From positions 48,031-112,030 of the forward strand of contig DATFYX010000002.1 of NCBI GenBank assembly GCA_035314825.1: a stretch of DNA of 64,000 nucleotides, written 5' to 3'. A program made the translations under genes and the position numbers. The notes beneath the pieces are model-generated. The model saw only the letters and a program-made list of their open reading frames with translations. It did not search any database and was not told where the DNA came from. This document shows, piece after piece, positions 1 to 7,221 of the stretch. The DNA is from Candidatus Eremiobacteraceae bacterium (GTDB lineage Bacteria; Vulcanimicrobiota; Vulcanimicrobiia; Eremiobacterales; Eremiobacteraceae). The first letter of the stretch is position 1, and every line of letters begins with the position of its first letter.

Positions 1-2
1 TC

Positions 3-563
3 GCCCTATTCCTTTGGCCGGCGCGTTTCGCGCGCGCGGAGGATCTGGCGCGGTTGCGAGAATCGCTAGCACCGTGGGCCGCTCGGCAGCCGACGGCGCG
101 AGGGCGGGGCTATCTCTCACTGCTCGACGCCCAGGCGGCACGGGGACGCGGCGATGTGAGCGCGGCTAAGCAGCACGCGGCAGACGCCGCGACGGCCCTC
201 GCGGACATTGGCTACTTGCTTTTCAAAGGGTTTTCGCTCGAGCTCGGTGGCCGAACGCGCGAAGCCGTGGAAACCTATCGTCGATCAGGAGCTTTGGGTG
301 ACGTCGCCCGACTCGACCGGGAACTCGCTCCCCGCGGAAGGCGCGACCGCCACGCCGTCGACCTCAGCAAGCGCGAGCGCGAGGTCGCGCAGCTCATCAG
401 CAGCGGCAAGTCGAATAAAGCCATCGCGAGCGCGCTTGGGATCAGCGAGCGCACCGTCGAGAATCACGTGACCTCGATCTTCAAGAAGTTTGGCGTCGCA
501 TCTCGCACCGAACTCGTCGCGCGCATGACTGCGTCACTCGGGTTTTTGGAGCGGAAAAAGTAA
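3..563 (+). CDS. LuxR-family transcriptional regulator, C-terminal part (truncated by window edge)
   Basis: The reading frame is open from base 3, so this is the C-terminal 186 residues or so of a longer protein. The last 65 residues form a LuxR/GerE helix-turn-helix: 'LSKREREVAQLISSGKSNK', then 'IASALGISERTVENHVTSI', the typical recognition helix. Upstream is an alanine/arginine-rich helical stretch compatible with the TPR-like region of large MalT/LAL-type regulators, but the sensory part lies outside the window. A TTG at 54 could act as a start, yet nothing favours it over read-through from upstream. The 3' end overlaps the convergent lysS gene by 30 bases. DNA binding is well supported; ligand and targets cannot be judged. 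Confidence 0.8.
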   Translation, partial: ALFLWPARFARAEDLARLRESLAPWAARQPTARGRGYLSLLDAQAARGRGDVSAAKQHAADAATALADIGYLLFKGFSLELGGRTREAVETYRRSGALGDVARLDRELAPRGRRDRHAVDLSKREREVAQLISSGKSNKAIASALGISERTVENHVTSIFKKFGVASRTELVARMTASLGFLERKK

Positions 564-2030
564 GACGTCGCGGATCGAGCGTTCGCCGGTCAGCAGCATC
601 ACCAACCGGTCCACGCCGCTGCCCAGCCCGCCGGTGGGCGGCATGCCGTACTCGAGCGCCTGCACGTAATCCCAATCGGGTTCGGGCGCCTCTTGATCGC
701 CGCGCGCGCGTTCAGCCGCCTGCGCTTCGAATCGCGTGCGCTGATCGTCCGGATCGTTGAGCTCTGAAAACGCGTTGACGATCTCCATGTGGCCGATGAA
801 CAGCTCGAAGCGTTCGACCAGTTGCGGATCGTCGGCGCGGCGTTTGGCCAACGGCGAGAGCACTACCGGGAAATCGGTGACGAAGGTCGGGTTGATCAAG
901 TGCGGCTCGGCGACGGCCTCGAAGATCTTGTCGATGACATGCGCGTGGCTGCCGCCGGGATCGATCCTGAGCTTCAATTCGCCGGCCGCCGTGCGCGCGC
1001 GCGCTTCGTCGAGCACGTCGGCGCGCGTGAGCCCGCCCCATTTCTCCAACGCCTCGAGATAGGCGATGCGCGCGAACGGGCGCTCCAACGCGATCGTCTC
1101 GCCGCCGATCTGATGCTCGCCGCGCACCCCCGCCACCGCGGCCAGATGCAAGATCCAATCCTCCGACAACTCCATCATCGTGTTGACGTCGCCGTAGGCC
1201 TGATACAGCTCGAGCATGGTGAACTCGGGGTTGTGGGTGCGGTCGACGCCCTCGTTGCGGAAGATGCGCCCGATCTCGTAGACCTTCTCGATGCCGCCGA
1301 CGATGCAGCGCTTGAGGTTGAGCTCGGTCGCGATACGCATCTGCAGCTTGATGTCGAGGGCATTCGAGTGTGTGACGAACGGCCGCGCATTGGCGCCGCC
1401 GGCGATCGAGAGCAAGACCGGTGTCTCGACCTCGACGAAGCCGCGATCGTCGAGATAACGGCGAGTCGCCGCGACAAGCCGGCTGCGCAGCAGCATCGTC
1501 TCGAGCACAGGACGGTTGACGATCAGGTCGACATAGCGCCGCCGATAGCGCGCTTCGTGATCCACCAGCCCGTGCCACTTCTCGGGCAGCGGGCGCAGCG
1601 ATTTCGAGAGCACCGCTACGTGCTTGACCGCGATCGTCAGCTCGCCCGTCTTGGTGACGAACGGCTCGCCCTCGACTCCGACGATGTCGCCGCGGTCGAG
1701 CGTGTCCGCCATCGCGAAGTCGTCGCCCAACGCATCTGCGCGCAGGTAGATCTGGATGCGTCCGGACTGGTCGGAGATGTCCGAGAAGACCGCTTTTTTG
1801 CCCATCCATCGGACCGTGCCGAGCCGTCCGGCGGCACTGACCTTCGCCTGCGCGTGCTCGCCGGCTTTGAGCCCTTCGAACGTGTCGTGGAGCTGGCGCG
1901 CATCGTGCGTGCGCCCGAACGACGTGATCGCGAACGGATCGCGGCCGAATGAACGGAGCGCGTCGAGCTTGGCTCGACGCGCCTTGATGAGTTCGGCCTC
2001 GGTCGAACCGAGGTCGTGGTCGTCGCTCAA
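534..2030 (-). CDS. lysS: Lysyl-tRNA synthetase, class II
   Basis: Charges tRNA-Lys with lysine in the cytoplasm. The 498-residue length is normal for the bacterial class II enzyme. The N-terminal OB-fold anticodon-binding domain spans roughly residues 60-145 ('GRLGTVRWMGKKAVFSDI'). The catalytic domain shows motif 1 ('FVEVETPVL', about 198-206), motif 2 ('RIFRNEGVDRTHNPEFTML', about 255-273) and motif 3 near the C-terminus ('GLGSGVDRLVMLLTG'). The start is TTG and overlaps the greA stop codon (TTGA), indicating translational coupling. It is the last gene of a run with the acyl-ACP-reductase-like gene, its unknown partner and greA; greA-lysS adjacency is common in bacteria. Confidence 0.96.
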   Translation of the reverse strand: MSDDHDLGSTEAELIKARRAKLDALRSFGRDPFAITSFGRTHDARQLHDTFEGLKAGEHAQAKVSAAGRLGTVRWMGKKAVFSDISDQSGRIQIYLRADALGDDFAMADTLDRGDIVGVEGEPFVTKTGELTIAVKHVAVLSKSLRPLPEKWHGLVDHEARYRRRYVDLIVNRPVLETMLLRSRLVAATRRYLDDRGFVEVETPVLLSIAGGANARPFVTHSNALDIKLQMRIATELNLKRCIVGGIEKVYEIGRIFRNEGVDRTHNPEFTMLELYQAYGDVNTMMELSEDWILHLAAVAGVRGEHQIGGETIALERPFARIAYLEALEKWGGLTRADVLDEARARTAAGELKLRIDPGGSHAHVIDKIFEAVAEPHLINPTFVTDFPVVLSPLAKRRADDPQLVERFELFIGHMEIVNAFSELNDPDDQRTRFEAQAAERARGDQEAPEPDWDYVQALEYGMPPTGGLGSGVDRLVMLLTGERSIRDVLLFPLQKPE

Positions 2031-2536
2031 CGTGCTTTCGCTTTGCCGCTCTTACGATTCGCCTTGATCGAGATGATCTTGAGCTGCACGTCGCCGCTCG
2101 GGGTCGTCGCCGTCACGGTCTGACCGGGTTTCGCGCCGATGAGCGCGATGCCGATCGGCGATTCGTTGGAGATCTTCGCACGCAGCGGATCGCTTTCGGC
2201 GCTGCCCACGATCGTGTACTCGCCTTCAAAGCCGCTGGTCAAGTTCTTGACCTTGACCGTGCTCGCCAAGTGCACTTCGTCCGCGCCGCCCTCGCCCTCG
2301 ACGATGATCTTGGCATTGCGGATCATCGTCTCGAGCTTCATGATGCGGCCTTCGATGAACGCCTGCTCCTGCTTGGCGTCTTCGTATTCCGCGTTTTCGG
2401 AGATGTCGCCGAATTCTTTGGCCTGGCGGATCCGGTCGTTCACCTCTTTGCGGTGGACGGTCTTGAGCTCGTCGAGCTCAGCCTCCAGCTTTTTCAATCC
2501 GTCCGCTGTGAGTACGGTCTCTTTCTCTTGCATCAT
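2027..2536 (-). CDS. greA: Transcription elongation factor GreA
   Basis: Rescues backtracked RNA polymerase by stimulating transcript cleavage through the secondary channel. The protein has 169 residues, slightly longer than the usual 158 because of a basic tail (KSGKAKAR). The N-terminal coiled coil carries the family signature 'GDISENAEYEDAK' with the acidic tip residues, and the C-terminal FKBP-like domain ends in 'PIGIALIGAKPGQTV' and following strands. Two ATGs open the frame; the first overlaps the stop of the upstream gene (2533) by 4 bases, and the second one codon later is equally plausible. It is coupled to lysS downstream by overlap, so greA is embedded in a cotranscribed chain. 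Confidence 0.96.
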   Translation of the reverse strand: MMQEKETVLTADGLKKLEAELDELKTVHRKEVNDRIRQAKEFGDISENAEYEDAKQEQAFIEGRIMKLETMIRNAKIIVEGEGGADEVHLASTVKVKNLTSGFEGEYTIVGSAESDPLRAKISNESPIGIALIGAKPGQTVTATTPSGDVQLKIISIKANRKSGKAKAR

Positions 2537-3459
2537 GTCCTTTCAAGTGCGGGGAAGGTCTCGATCCGAGGCGCGAACCTCAGCTCGTGCAGTAGCCGCA
2601 GGTAGTCATCTTCGGTCACGTCTTGCCAACGCTTGCCCAGCAGCGCGAGCAGCGCCGCCTCCATCACGTTGGTGCCGAACGATCGTCCGCCGAGATTGGG
2701 CGTGCTGGTCACGAGTCTGGCGGCGCCGCGCTCGCGCAGCTCGTCGACGTTGGCCTGCGTCACGGTGTTGGTGAGGATGGTCTTGCCGCGCAGATCGTCC
2801 GGCATATGCTGGCGGATGAAATGGAAGTCGCCGGCGATCACGTCCGCGGCGGCGTAGTAATGGGAGAATTTCGGCTCGGGCTCAGGCGGCTTCTCCTGTT
2901 TCTTGCCCGTCGGATAGAAGAATTGGAAGGGCAGCTTGCACGCGTCGGGCAGATACTTCTCGGCCAGCGCTTCGAACTCGGGCAACGAGGTGACCGGCTT
3001 GTCCACTCCAAGCGCGAAGATGAAGTCGCCGAAGGTCACGCGCGCGCCCGCCTCGACCAGCGCTTGCGCCATGCCGAAGCGGTCGAGCGCGCTCACCATG
3101 AGCACCGGCAGGCCGCGGAAGTCGATGACGCCTTCGGATTGCAGCCGGAGCACGGTTTCGCGCTCCAACGTGTTCTTGAGACCGCTGCCATCCACCACCG
3201 GCGTGATCTTGGCCGCCTCGAGCATGCGCAGTCCGTCGCGCAGCGCGTAGCGCTTCTTGCCGGCGTAGAGATACACGTCGATGCCGCCGAGCCCGATCGC
3301 GTCGACGGTCCCGTCCAGCTCGTGCAGCTTCGCGATCGCGCGATCCAGCGACCCGTCGAAGCCGATGCGGCTGATATCGAAGCGCTCGCCGAGCCATTCG
3401 ACTTCGACGCGGTGATCGCGCGTCGACGAGCCAAGACTGACCGAGACGATCTTCTTCAT
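2533..3459 (-). CDS. Unknown protein of the family often labelled 'quinate 5-dehydrogenase'
   Basis: 308 residues, cytoplasmic, no signal or membrane segment. From memory it resembles a family found next to acyl-ACP-reductase-like genes in Clostridia and usually named 'quinate 5-dehydrogenase'. I see no convincing Rossmann GxGxxG or quinate/shikimate site to back that name. The most conserved-looking blocks are 'VSVSLGSSTRDHRVEVE' at the N-terminus, 'GLGGIDVYLYAGKKRYALRD', 'TPVVDGSGLKNTLER' and 'TPNLGGRSFGTNVMEAALLA' near the C-terminus. I chose the ATG at 3459, two bases past the upstream stop, over a TTG at 3465; no ribosome site is visible, so coupling to the upstream gene is likely. It overlaps greA by 4 bases. 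A function with the upstream reductase-like protein is inferred from synteny only. Confidence 0.85.
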   Translation of the reverse strand: MKKIVSVSLGSSTRDHRVEVEWLGERFDISRIGFDGSLDRAIAKLHELDGTVDAIGLGGIDVYLYAGKKRYALRDGLRMLEAAKITPVVDGSGLKNTLERETVLRLQSEGVIDFRGLPVLMVSALDRFGMAQALVEAGARVTFGDFIFALGVDKPVTSLPEFEALAEKYLPDACKLPFQFFYPTGKKQEKPPEPEPKFSHYYAAADVIAGDFHFIRQHMPDDLRGKTILTNTVTQANVDELRERGAARLVTSTPNLGGRSFGTNVMEAALLALLGKRWQDVTEDDYLRLLHELRFAPRIETFPALERT

Positions 3460-3461
3460 CG

Positions 3462-4568
3462 TCAACGCACCGCCGGAACCGTTGCCGTCGCGCGTGCGGC
3501 GAGCGCCGCCTCGCGCGTGCGCGCGATCTGCTCGTCGCTCACCGGTTTGTCGAACGCGCGCATGCTGGCGAGCTTGAAGCCGTGCTTGTCGGCGAGACGT
3601 TCGATCTCGAGCACCTTGTCGAGGTGGATGCCGCGGCCCAACGAGTAGTTCACGAACTTGCCCTCGAGCGTGAGGATCATGGTCTCCGACATGCAGGCGA
3701 GCGCCGTGCGCGGCGGCAGGCCGAAGTCGAAGTTGAAATTCGGCTCGCCGGGCACGAGGATGTTGCCGCCCTCGCTGACCAGCACGTCCGGGCGTTCGGT
3801 AGCGACGCGGCGCGAGACGTCATGCGGCAGCGAGACTTCGCTGATCACCGCGCCAGGTCGCAGATCTTCAGGCTCGACGATCGCCGATACCGCTGAGGTC
3901 GCAGTGAGCACGAGATCGGCGGAGCGCACCGCTTGGCGGATGTCGGTGGTCCAGTCCAACGTCGCGCTGACGTGCGGCTGCATCGCGTGCGCGAGGTTCT
4001 TCAACCGCGTGGCGTTGCGCGCGGCCAGCGTCACGCGCGGGACCTTGTTGCCCAGGATCTGGGCGCAGGCCGAACCGATGCTGCCGGTCGCGCCGATGAC
4101 GACGGCGGACGCGCTGGCCAGATCGATGTCCAAGTCGTGCGCCGCGCGATACAGACTTTGGATGCCCGAGGCGATGGTGTACGAATTGCCGGTCGTGATG
4201 GCGATGTCGGGAACTGTTTCGGCCAGCGTGATGCCGCCGTCACCGACCACCGATGAGAAGCCGCCCAAGCCGAGGATGCCGCAGCCCAGCTGCTTGGCGA
4301 GCTCGGCCGCGCCGACAAGGCGATTCATGATATCGGCGCGCGGCAACTCGAGCCATTGCTCCGGCATGAGCGGCACGCCGATGAAGTGGCCGGTGATCTC
4401 CTCGCCGGTGGACGCGCTGCGCACGCCGACGATATCAGAGACGCGATAGGGCGGTATCCATTCCAGGATCTTCTTTATGATAGGCCGGCCCTTGCCGACC
4501 GCGCCCGGATCGTAGCGCTCGACGTCGTCGTAGGACAGCGGGTGGACGAGGAAACCGAACTTGCGCAA
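3462..4568 (-). CDS. Long-chain acyl-ACP reductase (AAR)-like NAD(P)-dependent dehydrogenase
   Basis: 368 residues. The layout follows cyanobacterial acyl-ACP reductase, which converts fatty acyl-ACP to fatty aldehyde. It has an N-terminal domain opening 'FGFLVHPLS', 'GLGGFSSVVGDGG' (about 100-111), 'TTGNSYT' (125-131), a Rossmann loop 'VVIGATGSIGSA' (156-167), and 'RTALACMSETMILTLEGKF' (287-305). As I recall the cyanobacterial enzyme, the catalytic Cys lies in an equivalent 'ACFAE' block, so Cys292 would be the acylated residue. Such proteins are often filed as shikimate dehydrogenase or amino-acid dehydrogenase (COG5322). The start is TTG. The gene is followed directly by the unknown partner gene and greA. 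No aldehyde-deformylating oxygenase is in the window, so the aldehyde's fate is open. Substrate is inferred. Confidence 0.8.
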   Translation of the reverse strand: MRKFGFLVHPLSYDDVERYDPGAVGKGRPIIKKILEWIPPYRVSDIVGVRSASTGEEITGHFIGVPLMPEQWLELPRADIMNRLVGAAELAKQLGCGILGLGGFSSVVGDGGITLAETVPDIAITTGNSYTIASGIQSLYRAAHDLDIDLASASAVVIGATGSIGSACAQILGNKVPRVTLAARNATRLKNLAHAMQPHVSATLDWTTDIRQAVRSADLVLTATSAVSAIVEPEDLRPGAVISEVSLPHDVSRRVATERPDVLVSEGGNILVPGEPNFNFDFGLPPRTALACMSETMILTLEGKFVNYSLGRGIHLDKVLEIERLADKHGFKLASMRAFDKPVSDEQIARTREAALAARATATVPAVR

Positions 4569-4591
4569 TGGAGGGCTAACCTCTGGAAGAG

Positions 4592-4612
4592 CCCGGTCGC
4601 AAAGCGGCCGGG
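4592..4612. other. Strong hairpin in the leader of the acyl-ACP-reductase-like gene
   Basis: A 9-base stem (CCCGGTCGC / GCGGCCGGG, one G-U pair) closes a 3-base AAA loop. It lies about 25 bases upstream of the TTG start of the minus-strand gene ending at 3462. No U-tract follows on the minus strand, so it is not an intrinsic terminator. It could affect mRNA stability or translation; no known riboswitch class is recognisable. Confidence 0.35.
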
Positions 4613-4677
4613 TCGGTTCTTCTGCGTTTCGAAGAAGGGGACGGACGCTCCTCTGGAACGACGGAGCTCATTTGGAG

Positions 4678-4697
4678 CGGTCGAGTTTACTCGACCG
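4678..4697 (-). repeat. 20-bp palindromic repeat, copy 1
   Basis: Read on the minus strand: nine-base arm CGGTCGAGT, centre AA, arm ACTCGACCG, followed by CTCC as in copies 2 and 3. The palindrome overlaps the 3' end of the SRPBCC gene and supplies its last two sense codons and the TAA stop. See the findings for the family of five copies. Confidence 0.8.
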
Positions 4698-5136
4698 ATA
4701 CGCTCTTCTCTGCGCGCGTCTTGAGCGCGGTCAGCATCATGAGCGAGTTCTCTTCGACCTTCTTGCGCAACGTCGGGCCGATGAGCTCGGCCAGGGTCGG
4801 CACGCCGAAGTCATAGTCGACGCCGAGCACCACGTGCGTGACGCCGTCGCGTTCCTCGAACGTCCACGCGCCCTCGAACTTATCGAGATCACCCTCGATG
4901 AGCCGGTAGTCGATGCGCGCCCGCGCGTCGTCGAAGACATCCACTTCGGTCCATTCGATCGGGGCTTCTTCGACCAGCGTCTTCCAACGCGTTGTCGTGC
5001 TGTTGCCGTCGCGCTTGAGGACTTTGACGGACTCGACGTCGGGCATGAACTCCGGGTAGCGCTCCATGTCCTTGGCGAGCTCGTAGATGACGCGCGCAGG
5101 AGCGGCGATGTCGATCGCGGTTTCTACATAGGGCAT
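4687..5136 (-). CDS. SRPBCC (START/polyketide cyclase-like) protein
   Basis: 149 residues matching the small single-domain SRPBCC fold that binds hydrophobic ligands in a deep cavity (polyketide cyclase/dehydrase, CoQ-binding Coq10 group). Typical features are the opening strand 'MPYVETAIDIAAPARVIYEL', the early 'DMERYPEFMPDVESVKVL', a central run of strands, and the long C-terminal helix 'PTLRKKVEENSLMMLTALK'. No catalytic residues can be assigned. Palindromic repeats flank it on both sides, and copy 1 encodes its stop codon. Lying between the aminotransferase and the acyl-ACP-reductase-like gene, it may bind a lipid or aldehyde for that cluster; that is inference. Confidence 0.85.
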   Translation of the reverse strand: MPYVETAIDIAAPARVIYELAKDMERYPEFMPDVESVKVLKRDGNSTTTRWKTLVEEAPIEWTEVDVFDDARARIDYRLIEGDLDKFEGAWTFEERDGVTHVVLGVDYDFGVPTLAELIGPTLRKKVEENSLMMLTALKTRAEKSVSVE

Positions 5137-5169
5137 GGATCGATGTGCGTTCCCCGCGAGTGCGTAAAA

Positions 5170-5189
5170 CGGCCGAGTAAACTCGGCCG
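5170..5189 (+). repeat. 20-bp palindromic repeat, copy 2
   Basis: CGGCCGAGT, centre AA, ACTCGGCCG, followed by CTCC. It differs from the other copies by a compensated T-to-C / A-to-G pair in the arms, so pairing is kept. It lies in the 70-base gap between the aminotransferase stop and the SRPBCC start. Confidence 0.75.
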
Positions 5190-5206
5190 CTCCAAGGCGA
5201 CGCTCG

Positions 5207-6466
5207 TCAGTTGGTTCGTGCCAGCTCCCCGAGTTTTTCCTTCGCCTTGACCACTCCTTGTCCGAGCAGCGCGAGCGCCTCGTCGATCTCGTCTTTGGTG
5301 ACGATAAGCGGCGGCTCGAGGCGGATGACCTTTTGCTGGTTGAGCGTATAGGCCGCGGTAAGCCCTAGTTTCAGACATTCGGGGATGATGACGCCGCCGT
5401 AGCCTTCGTTGGTGAGCTCGACGCCGACGACGAGCCCGCGCCCGCGCACCTGCGCGATCACGTCGGGATGACGCGCCATCAGTTGGCTCGCGCCCTCGAG
5501 CATGTACGCGCCCATCTCGCGCGAGCGTTGGACGAGACCCTCTTCTTCCAGCACTTGGAGCGCGGCGAGGCCCGCGGTGCACGCGAGGGGGTTGCCGCCG
5601 AAAGTCGAGGTGTGCAGCAGCGGCGCGTGGCCGAAGGCGGCCATCCAGACATCGTGGCGCGTGATGGTGGCGCCGATCGGCACGACGCCGCCGGATAGGC
5701 CCTTGGCAGCGGCGATGATGTCCGGCACGACGTCATCGTGATCGACGCCCCACAGATAGCCGGTACGTCCAAGACCCGTCTGCACTTCGTCTGCGATGAA
5801 CAGCGCGCCGTGCGTGTCGCACAGATCGCGCACGCCGCGCAAGTAACCGTCGGGCGGGACCACCACGCCGCCTTCGCACTGCACCGGCTCGACGATGAAC
5901 GCGGCCGCACCGGGCAGCGCTCGATCGAGCGCGTCGAGATCGCCGAACGGCACGTGGCAGAACTCCGGCACGAGCGGCTTGAACGAATCTTTGAGCAGAT
6001 CGCGGCCGGTCGCGGTGAGGCTGCCCATCGTCTTGCCGTGGAAGGCGTTATGCGTGGCGACGATCATCGTGCGCTTGGTCGAGAGGCGCGCGGTCTTGAG
6101 AGCCGCTTCGACCGCTTCCGTGCCGCTATTCGAAAAGAAACTGATCTGCAAGTCGCCGGGGGCGATGCGGGCGAGCTCCTTAGCCAGCGCCGCGGTCCTG
6201 GCGTTGAAGAACACGCGCGACGAGAGCGCCATGTGGTTGAGCTGTTCGCGCACGGCCCCCACGACTCTGGGATGCATGTAGCCCAACGTAAATACGCCGT
6301 AGCCGCCGCAGAAATCGAGATACGACTTGCCGTTCTCGTCATACACGCGGACGCCGCGCGATTCGGTCTCCACCGTCGCACCGGCGAGCTTCATGAAGCG
6401 CGCCAGCGGCGGATTGATATAATCCTTGTAGGCGGCGTAGACCTCGTCGAAAGTTCCGCTCATCAT
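5207..6466 (-). CDS. Class III PLP-dependent aminotransferase (putrescine/ornithine aminotransferase-like)
   Basis: About 419 residues from the chosen ATG. Fold-type I class III signatures: 'SFFSNSGTEAVEAALKTAR' (phosphate-binding turn), 'ALFIADEVQTGLGRTG' with the PLP-pyridine Asp, and 'DIIAAAKGLSGG' with the Schiff-base Lys (residue 255 from this start); 'TSTFGGNPLACTAGLAAL' follows. It resembles the putrescine:2-oxoglutarate / acetylornithine / 4-aminobutyrate group; substrate cannot be fixed. The frame extends 23 codons upstream, but that part is Cys/Ala-rich and unlike the family, so I prefer one of the paired ATGs at 6466/6463. An amine-aldehyde enzyme close to an aldehyde-forming reductase is suggestive, though cotranscription across palindrome copy 2 is not shown. 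Confidence 0.9.
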   Translation of the reverse strand: MMSGTFDEVYAAYKDYINPPLARFMKLAGATVETESRGVRVYDENGKSYLDFCGGYGVFTLGYMHPRVVGAVREQLNHMALSSRVFFNARTAALAKELARIAPGDLQISFFSNSGTEAVEAALKTARLSTKRTMIVATHNAFHGKTMGSLTATGRDLLKDSFKPLVPEFCHVPFGDLDALDRALPGAAAFIVEPVQCEGGVVVPPDGYLRGVRDLCDTHGALFIADEVQTGLGRTGYLWGVDHDDVVPDIIAAAKGLSGGVVPIGATITRHDVWMAAFGHAPLLHTSTFGGNPLACTAGLAALQVLEEEGLVQRSREMGAYMLEGASQLMARHPDVIAQVRGRGLVVGVELTNEGYGGVIIPECLKLGLTAAYTLNQQKVIRLEPPLIVTKDEIDEALALLGQGVVKAKEKLGELARTN

Positions 6467-6549
6467 GGCGTGGTTCTGTGACGCAGGGGCGGCATCCCGC
6501 GCGCAGCAACGCAACTTGCCGACATCAGAAGCCACGACGTTGAGATTTT

Positions 6550-7221
6550 TCAGCGATAGTCCGCCAAGTCAAAAGGCAGGGAAAACTTGCGCCCGTCCGG
6601 ATCGGTGAAGAAGAGGGTGCCCTTGGGGCCTGCCGCCCCCGCAACCGCACACAAGCCGAACCGGTACGCGACGTGTCCGATCCAGCGATCCGCATTTCCG
6701 CCATTGGGAAGCAAAAACGTGTCCAACGTGGAGCCTCGTCCGACGTCCGTAGTCGTCGGTGCAAGCGTCATGCCGCCCGCTCGTACGCGGACCTCCGCAA
6801 AGCGCGCCAAGAACGAACGATCGGACTTGTCCGCCCCATGCGCGAAGAGGATGAAATCGACGGTGCAAGGAGCAGACGCTTTCGCGATCAGCGAGGCCGT
6901 CGGGGCGAGCCGGTCTACCGCTGATTCGTAGCCGACGTATGCGACTCGCTCGTACGGCGTGCCGACGACGACCGCGTCGACGGAACTGCGCACCGGCTGC
7001 AGCGAGAGCGCGTCGTGCACCGAGTATAGCGTGTAGGCGCGCACGTCGAACCCTCGATGCGCGCGCGCCATCGCGCCGCCGGCATCAAGCGCCTGCCGGA
7101 TGTCGGGCTGCGAGAGCGCCGGCTCGAAGGCGAGCGAAGGCGTGGCCATCGACAGCACGGCCGCCACCAACCCAACGGTCGAGTGAACTCGACCGCTCCA
7201 TCCTTCGTCTCGTCGAGTCAT
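6550..7221 (-). CDS. Secreted protein of unknown function
   Basis: 223 residues. The N-terminus has a basic start, a hydrophobic stretch ('VGLVAAVLSMATPSLA') and a plausible signal-peptidase site before FEPAL, so it is probably periplasmic. The rest shows no family I recognise; it has two lone cysteines and a possible two-layer strand pattern ('VDAVVVGTPYERVAYVGYES', 'VDFILFAHGADKSDRSFLA'). The ATG overlaps the stop of the quinoprotein gene by 4 bases, so the two are coupled and may act together outside the cytoplasm. Palindromic repeat copy 3 lies within codons 9-16 and encodes the residues just before the hydrophobic core (S-G-R-V-H-S-T), an unusual in-frame position. Confidence 0.75.
   Translation of the reverse strand: MTRRDEGWSGRVHSTVGLVAAVLSMATPSLAFEPALSQPDIRQALDAGGAMARAHRGFDVRAYTLYSVHDALSLQPVRSSVDAVVVGTPYERVAYVGYESAVDRLAPTASLIAKASAPCTVDFILFAHGADKSDRSFLARFAEVRVRAGGMTLAPTTTDVGRGSTLDTFLLPNGGNADRWIGHVAYRFGLCAVAGAAGPKGTLFFTDPDGRKFSLPFDLADYR
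7176..7195 (+). repeat. 20-bp palindromic repeat, copy 3 (inside a coding sequence)
   Basis: CGGTCGAGT, centre GA, ACTCGACCG, followed by CTCC. It sits in the signal-peptide region of the minus-strand secreted protein 6550-7221 and keeps its frame open. Confidence 0.75.

Noticed and set aside
789..1952. A 387-codon plus-strand frame opposite lysS.
   Set aside because: Arg/Asp/Ala-rich antisense shadow of a certain gene; long antisense frames are expected at this GC content.
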